64,000 bases of DNA, from contig NZ_PJIQ01000010.1 in the NCBI RefSeq assembly GCF_002929745.1, forward strand, positions 1 to 64,000. Reading direction: 5' to 3'. The position numbers and the translations under genes are program-made. Numbering within the stretch: the stretch's first letter is position 1; every line of letters starts with the position of its first letter. The DNA comes from Arthrobacter sp. B1805 (GTDB lineage: Bacteria > Actinomycetota > Actinomycetes > Actinomycetales > Micrococcaceae). This document shows, in pieces, positions 9,414 to 18,795 of this stretch. The notes under the pieces were generated by a model, which saw nothing but the letters and a program-made list of their open reading frames with translations, was not told the DNA's origin and ran no database searches.

Positions 9414-9727
9414 CCTTGGCCCAGCGAGAGCACCCCGAGGCCGTCGCGGAGTTCGACGCCGCCGTGCGCTGGTACGAAGACCAGGAGCCAGGGATCGGCC
9501 TTGCGCTCATCGACCGAGCAAGGCAAGCCCGGAAAGACCTCGACCAATGGCCGAACGCCGCCCCACCATTCACGACCGCTGACGATGGCACCGTGATCCG
9601 CAGCAAGGCCGTTCGCGGATACCCGTACCGCATCGTCTACACGGTGGAGCCGGACACGATCCTGATCCTCGCCTACGCCCACGAGCGCCGCGAACCCGGC
9701 TACTGGCTCCACCGGCTGAACGACTGA
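9410..9727 (+). CDS. RelE/ParE-family toxin
   Basis: 105 residues with the RelE/ParE fold signature: AVAEFDAAVRWYEDQEPGIGLALIDR near the N terminus and the C-terminal strands YPYRIVYTVEPDTILILAYAHERREPGYW. Proteins of this fold cut ribosome-bound mRNA or poison gyrase; which applies here cannot be decided by eye. The start overlaps the antitoxin by 4 nt. The pair follows the relaxase and probably stabilises the plasmid. Confidence 0.9.
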   Translation: MTLAQREHPEAVAEFDAAVRWYEDQEPGIGLALIDRARQARKDLDQWPNAAPPFTTADDGTVIRSKAVRGYPYRIVYTVEPDTILILAYAHERREPGYWLHRLND

Positions 9728-9744
9728 ACAGCACGCCGCCGGGC

Positions 9745-10546
<802 letters not shown>

Positions 10547-10583
10547 TTACCAGATCGGTGACGATTTTGGTGTTCTTGGTGGA

Positions 10584-10985
10584 CTAATGACCGTTCTCGG
10601 GCAGGTCAGAGTCCCGCGCGGCGGCTTCGCCGTTGTCGAGGGACGCAAGCGTGGCCATCTGGTCGGTGCTAAGGCGGAAGTCGAAGACCGAGAGGTTCTC
10701 GACCAGGCGTTTGGGGTCTGACGATCTCGGCACCGGCACGAGGCCCTGCTGCACGTGCCAGCGGAGCACCACCTGTGCCGCCGTTCGTCCGACGTCCGCC
10801 GCGATCTGCACGATCGTCGGGTTCTCCCGCAGCTCGGGCCCGCGGCCGAGCGGGCTCCAGCTCTCGGTCACGATACCGAGCACCTCGTGCGCGCGTCGAG
10901 GAACGGTACGGGCGATGTCGGGGCTGAGCTGGATCTGGTTCACGTCGGGCACGACCCCGGTCGCGGAACCGACGACGGCGGTGCG
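10584..10985 (-). pseudogene. Aldo/keto reductase, C-terminal fragment
   Basis: Only the last 130 or so residues of a 2,5-diketo-gluconate-reductase-type aldo/keto reductase remain: TGVVPDVNQIQLSP, VTESWSPLGRG, AAQVVLRWHVQQGLVPVPRS and the NADPH-site region DPKRLVENLSVFDF. The N-terminal half with the catalytic Tyr/Lys is missing. Homology stops at about 10980, exactly where an IclR fragment begins on the opposite strand. The open frame upstream to 11033 is antisense to that fragment. Not expected to be active. Confidence 0.8.
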
Positions 10986-11364
10986 AGTCGCTTCACGGTT
11001 GGGCAAGGAGATGCCGGCCCATTGCACCTCCACGGGAAAGGTTCTCCTGGCGCAGCTCCCGCGAGAACAATTGGACCGTCTCTACCCCGACGAGCAACTC
11101 TCACAGGTGACTCCGCAGTCGATCCGTACCAAGACCGAGCTCCTCGCACAACTGGATCTTGTCGCGAAGCAGGGCTATGCAACGAACCGGGAGGAGAGCG
11201 AGGAGGGCGTGGCCTCGGTGGCCGTGGCCGTTCCCTCGGCGAGCGGGCTGCGGTTGGCGATCAACGCATCTGCCCCGGTGTTCCGCTTGCCTCCCCGCAA
11301 GGTGAAGACCCTCGTCGCACTCCTCGATGAGGCAGCCGTACGTCTGGCCGACCTGACCTCCTGA
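10981..11364 (+). pseudogene. IclR-family regulator, C-terminal fragment
   Basis: About 125 residues of the IclR effector domain: MPAHCTSTGKVLLAQLP, then KQGYATNREESEEGVASVAV and APVFRLPPRKV. The N-terminal winged helix is absent; it was replaced by the truncated aldo/keto reductase at the junction near 10980. The open frame continues upstream only because it runs antisense to that gene. Cannot bind DNA. It probably once regulated the hydrolase genes that follow. Confidence 0.8.
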
Positions 11365-11488
11365 AGGCTCGTCGTCTCTTTCCCCTGCGACCTGGTGCAG
11401 GGGTCGTTCGGCGCGTTCTGAAGAGAGCTCGAGCCATGCTGGACTGTTGGCGCCGCGCAAGCTATTGTGTCTTCTAGTTAGGAACAAG

Positions 11489-11503
11489 TTCTGCTCAGCA
11501 GAT
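11489..11503. promoter_or_regulatory. Palindrome TTCTGCTCAGCAGAT, candidate IclR-type site
   Basis: TTCTGCTC/AGCAGA is nearly symmetric and lies 22-36 nt before the hydrolase start at 11526. A near-identical palindrome is at 49640-49654 upstream of the aromatic-acid island, and both follow the phrase GCGCCGCGCAAG. Both loci carry IclR genes or remnants. Confidence 0.4.
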
Positions 11504-11525
11504 AAATATGCGAAGAGGATGATCA

Positions 11526-12248
11526 ATGCAGATCGTACTGGTGCACGGCGGATGGGTAGGCGGCTGGGCGTGGGACGGCGTCGCCGACGAATTGCGCAGA
11601 ATGGGGCACGAGGTGATCGCGCCGACGCTGCGCGGTCTCGAAGACGGTGACGTGGACCGCTCCGGCGTCACGATGAGCATGATGGCGCGCGATCTGATCG
11701 ATCAGGTAAGAGAGCTCACCCAGCTCGACATCGTGCTCGTCGGTCATAGCGGCGGAGGTCCGCTCATCCAACTCGTCGCTGAGGCGATGCCCGAGCGCAT
11801 CGGCCGGGTCGTCTTCGTCGACGCCTGGGTGCTGCGCGACGGCGAGACCATTAACGACGTGCTCCCCGATCCGTTGGTCGCAGCGATGAAGGCGCTTGCG
11901 AGTCAGTCCGACGACAACACCATCGTCATGCCGCCTGAGCTCTGGGCCGCGTCTATGCAGGACATGTCCCCGTTCGAGCAGCAGCAGCTCGCCGCGCTCG
12001 AGCCGAGGCTCGTCCCAACGCCGGCAGGCTGGTCCAATGAGCCGATCCGCCTCGACCAGTTCTGGGCGAGCAGCATCCCGTCAAGTTATGTGTTCCTCGC
12101 TCAGGACCAGGCCGTTCCCGCTGAGATCTACCAGGCCGCGGCCGGGCGGCTTGATAGTCCGCGCACGATCGAGATCGACGGAAGCCATTTGGTGATGCTC
12201 ACGCATCCGGAGAGGCTCGCACGGGCCCTCGACGCCGTCATTGCCTAA
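11526..12248 (+). CDS. Alpha/beta-fold hydrolase (esterase-like)
   Basis: 240 residues, beginning MQIVLVHGGWVGGWAWDG, the usual HGG oxyanion-hole strand. Nucleophile elbow GHSGGG with Ser75, acid region near 195 (DQAVPAE), and catalytic His221 in GSHLVMLTHPE. It resembles small esterases and plant hydroxynitrile-lyase/methylesterase-type hydrolases; the substrate is unknown. An RBS-like GAAGAGGA precedes ATG. It is followed 16 nt later by a second hydrolase, so the two form an operon behind an IclR remnant. Confidence 0.88.
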   Translation: MQIVLVHGGWVGGWAWDGVADELRRMGHEVIAPTLRGLEDGDVDRSGVTMSMMARDLIDQVRELTQLDIVLVGHSGGGPLIQLVAEAMPERIGRVVFVDAWVLRDGETINDVLPDPLVAAMKALASQSDDNTIVMPPELWAASMQDMSPFEQQQLAALEPRLVPTPAGWSNEPIRLDQFWASSIPSSYVFLAQDQAVPAEIYQAAAGRLDSPRTIEIDGSHLVMLTHPERLARALDAVIA

Positions 12249-12264
12249 CAGGCCTGGGGAAGCT

Positions 12265-13179
12265 ATGGATTCGATTTCACGCCCAGACGACGTCGCGCCG
12301 ATCTCGTACACCGAACTGGCGCCGTCGGGTGCGCCTGCTCGGTGGATCGTCCTCGTGCACGGGGGTGGTGTCTCGAAGGAGTGCTATCTCGAGACGCCCG
12401 ACGGCCGACAGGGCTGGGCGGCACGATTGGTATCGCTTGGCTACGGTGTGCTGGTGGTGGACTGGCTGGGGTTGTCCTATGAGGCGGCCCAACACGTCGA
12501 TGATCGTGCGGCGTCTGCGCGGCTGGACTATGAGAGCGTGTGCCGAGGGATGGGCGTGTTCCTCTCTGGTCTCGGCCGGAACGTCGTGCTGGTCGTGCAC
12601 TCGATGGCAGGTCCGATTGGCTTCCGCCTCCTAGAGACGCATGGCGATCTCATCGACGGGCTCGTAGCCGTCGCTCCGGGCCCGCCTGGAAATGTACAGG
12701 CGGTGCCCGAGATCGTGAGGGAGTCCGACCAGGAGGTCTCCATCCGTGGAGCGGCCATCGACTGGACCATCCCGAAGATGGGTTTCTGGGAACCCACAAG
12801 CGCCTTCGTGAACGACAAGGCCATCGGACCCAGCCGGCGGTTCCCCCGCGAGTGCATCGAGGTGTTCCGCCGCACCCTTCGGCCGATCCCGGCCCGGATG
12901 CTTTATCAGCGTCAGAACATCGGTGGGAGCCAAATGAGGATCGGGCCGACCGACGCGTTCACGAACAAGCCGATTCTCGTCTTCACGGGTGGAGCCGATA
13001 CCGACCACCCCTCGCAGCTGGATCAGGACATCGTGGCCTGGCTCACCGATCAGGGCGCCGCCGTCACCTTCTGGTCGTCCGAACTGCCTGTTCTCGCTGG
13101 GAACGGCCACATGCTGATGGTCGAAGACAATAGCGACGAGCTCGCTGACGAGATCGCGCGGTGGATCACGGCGCTCTGA
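12265..13179 (+). CDS. Alpha/beta-fold hydrolase
   Basis: 304 residues. HGGGVSKECY provides the oxyanion hole and VVHSMAG the nucleophile elbow with Ser113. The late histidine in AGNGHMLMVEDN completes the triad. The sequence resembles esterases that act on small esters or lactones; no signal peptide, so cytoplasmic. ATG 12265 is preferred over an upstream TTG at 12241 because GGGGAA sits just before it. It is co-transcribed with the preceding hydrolase; tandem hydrolases suggest sequential ester/lactone hydrolysis in a lost catabolic route. Confidence 0.85.
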   Translation: MDSISRPDDVAPISYTELAPSGAPARWIVLVHGGGVSKECYLETPDGRQGWAARLVSLGYGVLVVDWLGLSYEAAQHVDDRAASARLDYESVCRGMGVFLSGLGRNVVLVVHSMAGPIGFRLLETHGDLIDGLVAVAPGPPGNVQAVPEIVRESDQEVSIRGAAIDWTIPKMGFWEPTSAFVNDKAIGPSRRFPRECIEVFRRTLRPIPARMLYQRQNIGGSQMRIGPTDAFTNKPILVFTGGADTDHPSQLDQDIVAWLTDQGAAVTFWSSELPVLAGNGHMLMVEDNSDELADEIARWITAL

Positions 13180-13251
13180 CTCGCCACCGTATCGTCCCGG
13201 CCATTATTTCAGCCGACCCGACGTCCCCAACAGCGGAGGAGAACGCCAGTC

Positions 13252-13620
13252 GTTTCCTTCGTGTCACTCGAGGGAACGCTGTGCCAGCTCGTTGCCGACT
13301 ACGACTTGGTCGATCGGGCCCTTGCTCGAACTCCTCATTTCATACGTCTGGCGATGGACTCAAGGGAGATGTTCGCCGACGGCCGCGTGCAACTCCAGGT
13401 CATCGGTGGACAGCTGAGGCGTCTGCCACGACGCATCGAGACGATCGGTTCGCAGCTCGAACGGAACGTTCGGGCTGAGCATAAGGATGTTCCGAGACCT
13501 CCAGGAACGCGGATGGATCGGTTCGTTGGTCGGGGAGCTGACGACCACCCTGGTTGGCGTGGCGCTTATCGTCGCTGCGGTGCTACTTTCGGTCTCGGGG
13601 GGTGGCCCCCAGCTCGCCCC
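13252..13620 (+). pseudogene. UbiB/AarF-like kinase, C-terminal fragment
   Basis: The piece SLEGTLCQLVADYDLV, then VIGGQLRRLPRRIETI, runs in one frame to about 13467. One-base slippage then gives TFGLSIRMFRDLQERG and a hydrophobic helix (LVGVALIVAAVLLSVSGGGP). This is the C-terminal part of actinobacterial ABC1/UbiB kinases, whose tails are membrane-embedded. The kinase core is missing. A decayed fragment at a recombination junction. Confidence 0.6.
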
Positions 13621-13625
13621 GACGT

Positions 13626-14079
13626 CGCACTCCTACCGTTCCTAGGGGCGGGGTGGTCGGCCTCGCGGGCAGGCTCCTCGTGCTGAGGCCGCTGCGCACC
13701 TCCTTGATGCGCACCACGCTGATCGCCGGATCCTGGCAAACTATCCCGCGACGCGAATTCGCAGGGGGTGTCGGCGCGACTTTCGATCGACGTACAGTGC
13801 CGTCCGTTAACAAACGATCGGTTCGTGCGACCGAACTGTCGAACGCCTGTGCATCGCTGCGGCGAGTTCCTCATGGCGCAGTACCTGGGTTTCGCTTCCG
13901 GAAGAAGATTTCACGAACCCCAGCGACACGGTGTTGCGGTGACGTTCGACGAAAGAGAAGAAGGATGGCCCGGCGAATCCCAATCGCGCGAAGTCTCGCC
14001 TTCGAAATGACAGAAGCGCTCCTGTGCTCGCGCGTCGGTTACTTCGCACCTTCTAGGTGTGACGTTATCAATTAGGGTG
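13626..14079. other. Gene-free spacer
   Basis: About 450 nt between the UbiB remnant and the relaxase remnant. No frame with family features, no hairpin with a T-tract and no repeat stand out. Confidence 0.5.
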
Positions 14080-14202
14080 ATGACGACCGGTGACGGGTAC
14101 CGGTACCTGCTGAACTCTGTCGTGTCCGGTGACGGCGACCGCGACGCCTCGTCTGTGTTGACGCGGTATTACGCGGAGGCCGGGACTCCTGGCTCGATGT
14201 AG
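14080..14202 (+). pseudogene. MobF relaxase, N-terminal fragment
   Basis: Forty codons read TTGDGYRYLLNSVVSGDGDRD and then LTRYYAEAGTPGSM before TAG at 14200. This matches the first 45 residues of MobF relaxases, including the YY pair that nicks DNA. The rest of the gene is absent. It is not homologous in register with the intact relaxase at 5618, so it derives from a different conjugative element that once inserted here. Confidence 0.7.
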
Positions 14203-14216
14203 CGCCGAGGGGGTCG

Positions 14217-14567
14217 CTACTGGTCGGTTCCGACGTTGTGTTCAACCCAGTCGCGCAGATGCTTCAACGGGGCGGCTGCGCTGTGTCCGAGGTCAGTAAG
14301 TTCGTACTCCACGCGAGCGGGAACCTCGGGGTAGACGGTGCGAGTGAGCAGGCCGTGGTCTTCGAGACGCTTGAGGGTCTGGGACAGCACCTTGGGGCTG
14401 ACGCCTTCCAAGCGTCGTTTGAGTTGCCCGTTGCGTTGCGGCCCGTCTTCGAGCGCACCGATGGCCAGGGCGCTCCACTTGTTGGCGAGCAGGTCGAGCA
14501 TGTCGCGGCACGGACACATGGCCGCGTACACGTCGTTCCGGTCGCACTCATCCACGGTCTGACTCAT
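14217..14567 (-). CDS. HxlR-family regulator
   Basis: 116 residues, a winged-helix HxlR protein: CPCRDMLDLLANKWSALAIGAL, LSQTLKRLEDHGLLTR (recognition helix) and VEYELTDLGHS (wing). The conserved cysteine in MCPC is the usual redox or electrophile-sensing residue of this group. Divergent from the oxidoreductase at 14639 with a 71-nt shared promoter region, the classic arrangement for a regulator that controls both. Confidence 0.9.
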   Translation of the reverse strand: MSQTVDECDRNDVYAAMCPCRDMLDLLANKWSALAIGALEDGPQRNGQLKRRLEGVSPKVLSQTLKRLEDHGLLTRTVYPEVPARVEYELTDLGHSAAAPLKHLRDWVEHNVGTDQ

Positions 14568-14593
14568 ACGTTCATGGTATCCGATGGGTACTA

Positions 14594-14612
14594 GGTTGCC
14601 TTGACGGTAACC
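14594..14612. promoter_or_regulatory. HxlR operator candidate
   Basis: GGTTGCC-TTGAC-GGTAACC is an imperfect palindrome midway between the divergent HxlR (14567) and oxidoreductase (14639) starts. Related GGTATCC and GGTACT half-sites lie at 14575-14592. Confidence 0.55.
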
Positions 14613-14638
14613 AGTAGGTCTGGGGAACCATAATTGGC

Positions 14639-15646
14639 ATGACGGCTACGACTGCGATCGGATACGAGAAGAACCTCCCCGCCACCGACCCCGAGGCGCT
14701 GACCGCCCGCGAGGTCGAGGTGCCCGAACTTGGACCGCATGACTTGTTGGTCGAGGTCGAGGCGGTCTCGGTGAACCCGGTCGATGTGAAACTGCGGGAA
14801 GGCGCTCCTGCGAACGGGTTCAAGGTGCTCGGCTTCGACGCCGCCGGTACGGTGCGCGAGGTCGGCTCAGCGGTGACGCTGTTCGCTCCGGGTGACGAGG
14901 TGTACTACGCGGGCAGCATCGACCGGCCAGGTACGAACCAGCGCCTGCATGTTGTGGATGAGCGGATTACGGGGCGCAAGCCGCAGGTGCTGTCGTTTGC
15001 CGACGCTGCTGCGCTGCCGCTGACGGCGATCACCGCCTGGGAGACCCTGTTCGAGCGGCTCGCCCTTACCGAGGACTCGACCGGCACCCTGCTGGTGATC
15101 GGCGCGACCGGCGGAGTCGGATCGATCATGCTGGCACTGGCCGACGCGCTCCTGCCGAACGTCACCGTGATCGCCACCGCCTCCGACGATGAACGCTCCG
15201 CCTGGGTGCGCAACCTGGGCGCGGAGCATGTGGTGAACCACCGCGACGACCTGGCTGAGCAGGTGCTCGCCGTCGCGCAGGATGGCGTGGACTGGCTGTT
15301 CACCGCGCATTCCGCGGGGCAGATCGAAACCTATGCGCGGATCGTTCGAGCGTTCGGGCATATTGTCGCCATTGACGACGGTCCGCGCGACGTGTTCCCG
15401 CTCAAGGGCAAGAGCATCGCTTGGCACTGGGAACTGATGTTCACCCGCCCGCTCAGGCAGACCCCGGACATGATTGAACAGCACCAGCTCCTGAACACTG
15501 TCGCTGACCTTGTAGATCAGGGCCGCATCCGCACCACGGCCACAACGACACTCGCGCCGATCTCACCGACCACACTCCGCGAGGCGCACGAGTTGGTCGA
15601 GAACGGCCGCACAGTCGGCAAGGTCACCGTCCACAGATGGGAGTAG
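14639..15646 (+). CDS. Zinc-type alcohol dehydrogenase-like quinone oxidoreductase
   Basis: 335 residues of the medium-chain dehydrogenase/reductase superfamily. The N-terminal GroES-like domain contains VSVNPVDVKLREG. The NADPH loop GATGGVG starts at residue 155. It lacks the zinc ligands of true alcohol dehydrogenases and matches the zinc-binding-alcohol-dehydrogenase-family quinone reductases (QOR type), which commonly pair with HxlR regulators that sense electrophiles. The likely role is detoxification of reactive carbonyls or quinones. The stop is only 35 nt before the Acr3 remnant, so its promoter may also drive the arsenic genes. Confidence 0.88.
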   Translation: MTATTAIGYEKNLPATDPEALTAREVEVPELGPHDLLVEVEAVSVNPVDVKLREGAPANGFKVLGFDAAGTVREVGSAVTLFAPGDEVYYAGSIDRPGTNQRLHVVDERITGRKPQVLSFADAAALPLTAITAWETLFERLALTEDSTGTLLVIGATGGVGSIMLALADALLPNVTVIATASDDERSAWVRNLGAEHVVNHRDDLAEQVLAVAQDGVDWLFTAHSAGQIETYARIVRAFGHIVAIDDGPRDVFPLKGKSIAWHWELMFTRPLRQTPDMIEQHQLLNTVADLVDQGRIRTTATTTLAPISPTTLREAHELVENGRTVGKVTVHRWE

Positions 15647-15681
15647 ACTGAAACCGCGCGCACGCGCATGTTCACAGGCGA

Positions 15682-15915
15682 GTGCGTTTGCAGAACCTCG
15701 GCTACGCACGGACGACGACGCTGGCCTTCACCGCCGCAGGAAACAACTTCGAGCTGGCCATCGCGGTGGCGATCGGCACCTTCGGTGTCACCTCCGGCCA
15801 GGCTCTGGCCGGCGTCGTCGGACCGCTCATCGAAGTCCCAGTCCTCGTCGCCCTGGTCTACGTCGCCCTCTGGGCACGCAAACGCTTTTTCTCGACCTCT
15901 CCCCTATCCGTCTAG
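15682..15915 (+). pseudogene. acr3: Arsenite efflux permease Acr3, C-terminal fragment
   Basis: Seventy-seven residues, beginning [20 protein letters not shown]. The [13 protein letters not shown] block is the signature of the penultimate helix of Acr3/ArsB3 permeases, followed by the last helix [17 protein letters not shown]. The first 280 or so residues and any upstream arsR are missing. The fusion to sequence after the oxidoreductase stop shows a deletion or recombination at about 15660-15690. It cannot export arsenite alone, so this arsenic block lacks its own pump in this window. Confidence 0.88.
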
Positions 15916-15941
15916 TTCACTTCCTCTTTCAGGAGACTCCC

Positions 15942-16364
15942 ATGACTACAGAAGCCACCAAGAAGCCCTCCGTCCTGTTCGTCTGCGTGCACAACGCCGG
16001 CCGCTCCCAGATGGCCGCAGCCTTCCTCACCACCCTCTCCCAGGGCGCCATCGAGGTCCGTTCCGCCGGATCGCAGCCTGCCGAGAAGATCAACCCGTCC
16101 GCGGTCGAGGCCATGGCAGAAGTCGGCATCGACATGTCCCATGAGATCCCGAAGGTCCTCACCACCGAGGCAGTCAAGGAATCCGACGTCGTCATCACCA
16201 TGGGCTGCGGCGATGAGTGCCCCTACTTCCCCGGCAAGCGCTACGAAGACTGGGTCCTCGAGGACCCGGCAGGCAAGGGCGTGGAATCCGTCCGCCCCAT
16301 CCGGGACGAAATCAAGTCCCGCATCGAAGGACTCATCGAGTCCCTGACCCCCGCCGCTAAGTAA
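15942..16364 (+). CDS. arsC: Arsenate reductase, LMW-phosphatase type
   Basis: 140 residues. P-loop CVHNAGRS with Cys15 and Arg21, two further cysteines C89 and C93 ([11 protein letters not shown]) that relay the disulfide, and D108 in the EDP loop as general acid. This is the thioredoxin-coupled ArsC class (as in Staphylococcus pI258), which reduces arsenate to arsenite. The thioredoxin reductase gene 27 nt downstream fits that coupling. RBS TCAGGAGA upstream of ATG. First intact gene of the arsenic block. Confidence 0.93.
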   Translation: MTTEATKKPSVLFVCVHNAGRSQMAAAFLTTLSQGAIEVRSAGSQPAEKINPSAVEAMAEVGIDMSHEIPKVLTTEAVKESDVVITMGCGDECPYFPGKRYEDWVLEDPAGKGVESVRPIRDEIKSRIEGLIESLTPAAK

Positions 16365-16390
16365 CCCACCGGATATCGAGGAGACTGCCA

Positions 16391-17368
16391 GTGAGCACCG
16401 AACAGCTGATCATCATCGGATCCGGCCCTGCCGGATACACGGCCGCGATCTACGCCGCCCGAGCCGGATTGAGCCCGTTGGTCCTGGCCGGGTCCGTCAC
16501 GGCCGGCGGTGCACTGATGAACACCACAGAGGTTGAGAACTTTCCAGGCTTCCCGGCCGGGGTGCAGGGCCCGGAGTTGATGGAAGGCCTGCAACAGCAG
16601 GCCGAGAAGTTCGGTGCCAAGGTCGTCTTCGACGACGTCACCGAAGTGGACCTGACCGGTCACCTGAAGCGGGTCACCACCGGTGCCGGCGAATCCCATG
16701 AAGCGCCTGCGGTGATTCTGGCGACCGGATCCGCGTACAAGGAGCTCGGCCTGCCCGAGGAGAAGAAGTTCAGCGGGCATGGGGTGTCCTGGTGCGCGAC
16801 CTGTGACGGGTTCTTCTTCCGCGATCAGGACATCATCGTCGTCGGCGGCGGGGATTCGGCGATGGAGGAAGCGACGTTCCTGACCCGTTTCGCCCGGTCG
16901 GTGACCGTGGTGGTGCGCCGTGACGAGTTGCGGGCCTCACGCATCATGGCCCAACGGGCGAAGGACAACCCGAAGATCAGTTTCGCCTGGCACTCCGCGA
17001 TCACCGCCATTCATGGGGAGGCCAAGGTTTCCGGCGTGACGCTGACCGATACCCGCACCGGCGAAACCCGCCATCAGGCCGCGACCGGGATCTTCGTCGC
17101 GATCGGTCACCTGCCCCGGACCGAGCTCGTCGCCGGGCAGGTCGACCTGGATGAGGAGGGCTACATCAAGGTCGACTCCCCCACAACGGTTACAAACCTC
17201 ACCGGAGTCTTCGCCTGCGGAGACGCGGTCGACCATAGGTACCGTCAGGCCATCACCGCAGCCGGCACCGGCTGCGCGGCCGCACTGGACGCCGAACGGT
17301 ATCTCGCCGCGCTGGAGGATGCCGACAGCATCGCGACCGCCCTGGTCGAGGAACCCACCCACGCCTAG
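16391..17368 (+). CDS. trxB: Thioredoxin reductase
   Basis: 325 residues with FAD-binding [17 protein letters not shown] at the N terminus, the redox-active CATC at residues 135-138, the NADPH loop [10 protein letters not shown], and the C-terminal FAD motif [20 protein letters not shown]. It regenerates reduced thioredoxin for ArsC. GTG start with GAGGAG upstream. Actinobacterial ars operons commonly carry a dedicated trxB next to arsC; no thioredoxin gene is seen here, so a host thioredoxin must be used. Confidence 0.95.
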   Translation: MSTEQLIIIGSGPAGYTAAIYAARAGLSPLVLAGSVTAGGALMNTTEVENFPGFPAGVQGPELMEGLQQQAEKFGAKVVFDDVTEVDLTGHLKRVTTGAGESHEAPAVILATGSAYKELGLPEEKKFSGHGVSWCATCDGFFFRDQDIIVVGGGDSAMEEATFLTRFARSVTVVVRRDELRASRIMAQRAKDNPKISFAWHSAITAIHGEAKVSGVTLTDTRTGETRHQAATGIFVAIGHLPRTELVAGQVDLDEEGYIKVDSPTTVTNLTGVFACGDAVDHRYRQAITAAGTGCAAALDAERYLAALEDADSIATALVEEPTHA

Positions 17369-17407
17369 ACACATTCATTGCCCATGCCATTGCTGAAAGA
17401 GGACACC

Positions 17408-18781
17408 ATGGATTCGCTGACGAACCTCCCGGTTGCCGTGATCGGTGCCGGACCCATCGGGCTGGCCGCGGCTGCCCACCTGCTCGAACAAGGCCTGGAG
17501 CCGGTCATTTTCGAGGCCGGGCCCACCGCTGGTGCCGCGATTGAGCAGTGGCGGCACATCCGCCTGTTCTCCCCGTGGCGATACAACATCGACGCGGCCG
17601 CAACACGGCTGCTCGAAAGCACGGGGTGGGAGTCTCCGCGTCCGACGGCGCTGCCCTACGGCGGGGAACTGATCGACCAGTACCTGACCCCACTGGCCAC
17701 GACAGAGCCAATTGCTTCCCGCCTGCACACCGGTGCGCGGGTCGTCGCCGTCACCCGTCAGGGCATGGACAGAACCCATACCAGGAACCGGGAGAACACG
17801 CCCTTTCTGGTCCGGGTCGAACACACCACAGGGCAGACCAGCGACCATGTGGTGGCAGGGGTCATTGACGCGTCCGGGACCTGGTCGACGCGTAATCCGC
17901 TGGGCGTCTCCGGCCTGCCGGCCATCGGCGAAGACGCGGCCACCAGCCGGGTGTCCTCCCCGCTGCCGGACGTGAAGGACAGGGACCGGGCAGCTTTCGC
18001 CGGCCGCCGTGTTCTGGTCGTCGGTGCCGGCCACTCCGCGGCCAATACCCTGATCAGCCTCAGCGAACTGGCCAAGGACGAGCCCAACACCCGGATCCTC
18101 TGGGTAGTCCGCGGACCCTCCGCAGCCAAGGTGTATGGCGGTGGGGACCTCGACGGGCTGCCGGCCCGCGGGCAGCTCGGCTCGCGGCTGCGCCGACTTG
18201 TTGAATCCGGGGCCATCGAACTGCACACCGGATTCAGCATCAAAGCCCTCCACGACGGAACGAACGGTGTGACGGTGGAGTCGGTGGACGGCCGCACGGT
18301 GCTGGCCGATGTCATCGTGCCCTGCACCGGGTTCCGGCCCGATCTGGGCATCTTGCAGGAACTGCGCCTCGACCTGGACCCTGCCGTGGACGCGCCACGT
18401 GAGCTCGGCCCGCTCATCGACCCGGAATTCCACTCCTGCGGAACCGTCGCCCCGCACGGGGCGAAGCTGCTGGCCCACCCCGATCAGGACTTCTACATCG
18501 TCGGGATGAAGTCCTACGGTCGGGCACCCACCTTCCTCCTGGCCACCGGTTATGAGCAGGTCCGCTCCGTCGCGGCCGCGCTGGCCGGAGACCGGGAAGC
18601 CGCGGACACGGTGCATCTGGAACTACCCGAGACTGGCGTCTGCTCCTCCGACGCCGGCACCAGTTGCGATGCCCCGGCGCCGGCTGCGGAAAGAGAGTCT
18701 TCCTGCTGCGGGGCCCCGGAACCGGTCCTCATCGGCATCCCGACCGGACTGGCCCATGGCCGCTCCGCGGACAACAACTAG
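17408..18781 (+). CDS. arsO: ArsO-like flavin monooxygenase
   Basis: 457 residues. FAD loop VIGAGPIG at residues 11-18, a second Rossmann loop VVGAGHSAAN near 200, and the flavin-monooxygenase phrase WRHIRLFSPWRYN. It matches the ArsO-type flavoproteins found in actinobacterial ars operons. Their chemistry is not fully settled; a role in oxidising or handling organo- or trivalent arsenic is proposed. The C-terminal tail is cysteine-rich (GVCSSDAGTSCD, then SSCCGAPEP), which could bind As(III); that is inference. ATG 17408 is chosen over TTG 17378 because GAAAGAGGA lies 4 nt upstream. Confidence 0.8.
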   Translation: MDSLTNLPVAVIGAGPIGLAAAAHLLEQGLEPVIFEAGPTAGAAIEQWRHIRLFSPWRYNIDAAATRLLESTGWESPRPTALPYGGELIDQYLTPLATTEPIASRLHTGARVVAVTRQGMDRTHTRNRENTPFLVRVEHTTGQTSDHVVAGVIDASGTWSTRNPLGVSGLPAIGEDAATSRVSSPLPDVKDRDRAAFAGRRVLVVGAGHSAANTLISLSELAKDEPNTRILWVVRGPSAAKVYGGGDLDGLPARGQLGSRLRRLVESGAIELHTGFSIKALHDGTNGVTVESVDGRTVLADVIVPCTGFRPDLGILQELRLDLDPAVDAPRELGPLIDPEFHSCGTVAPHGAKLLAHPDQDFYIVGMKSYGRAPTFLLATGYEQVRSVAAALAGDREAADTVHLELPETGVCSSDAGTSCDAPAPAAERESSCCGAPEPVLIGIPTGLAHGRSADNN

Positions 18782-18795
18782 ATCAGGAGCATGTC

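Noticed and set aside
10633-10978. N-terminal half of the plus-strand frame that holds the IclR fragment
   Set aside because: It is antisense to the aldo/keto reductase fragment, so it is not an IclR DNA-binding domain.
17375-18616. 413-codon minus-strand frame opposite arsO
   Set aside because: Antisense of a well-supported FAD protein within a plus-strand operon.
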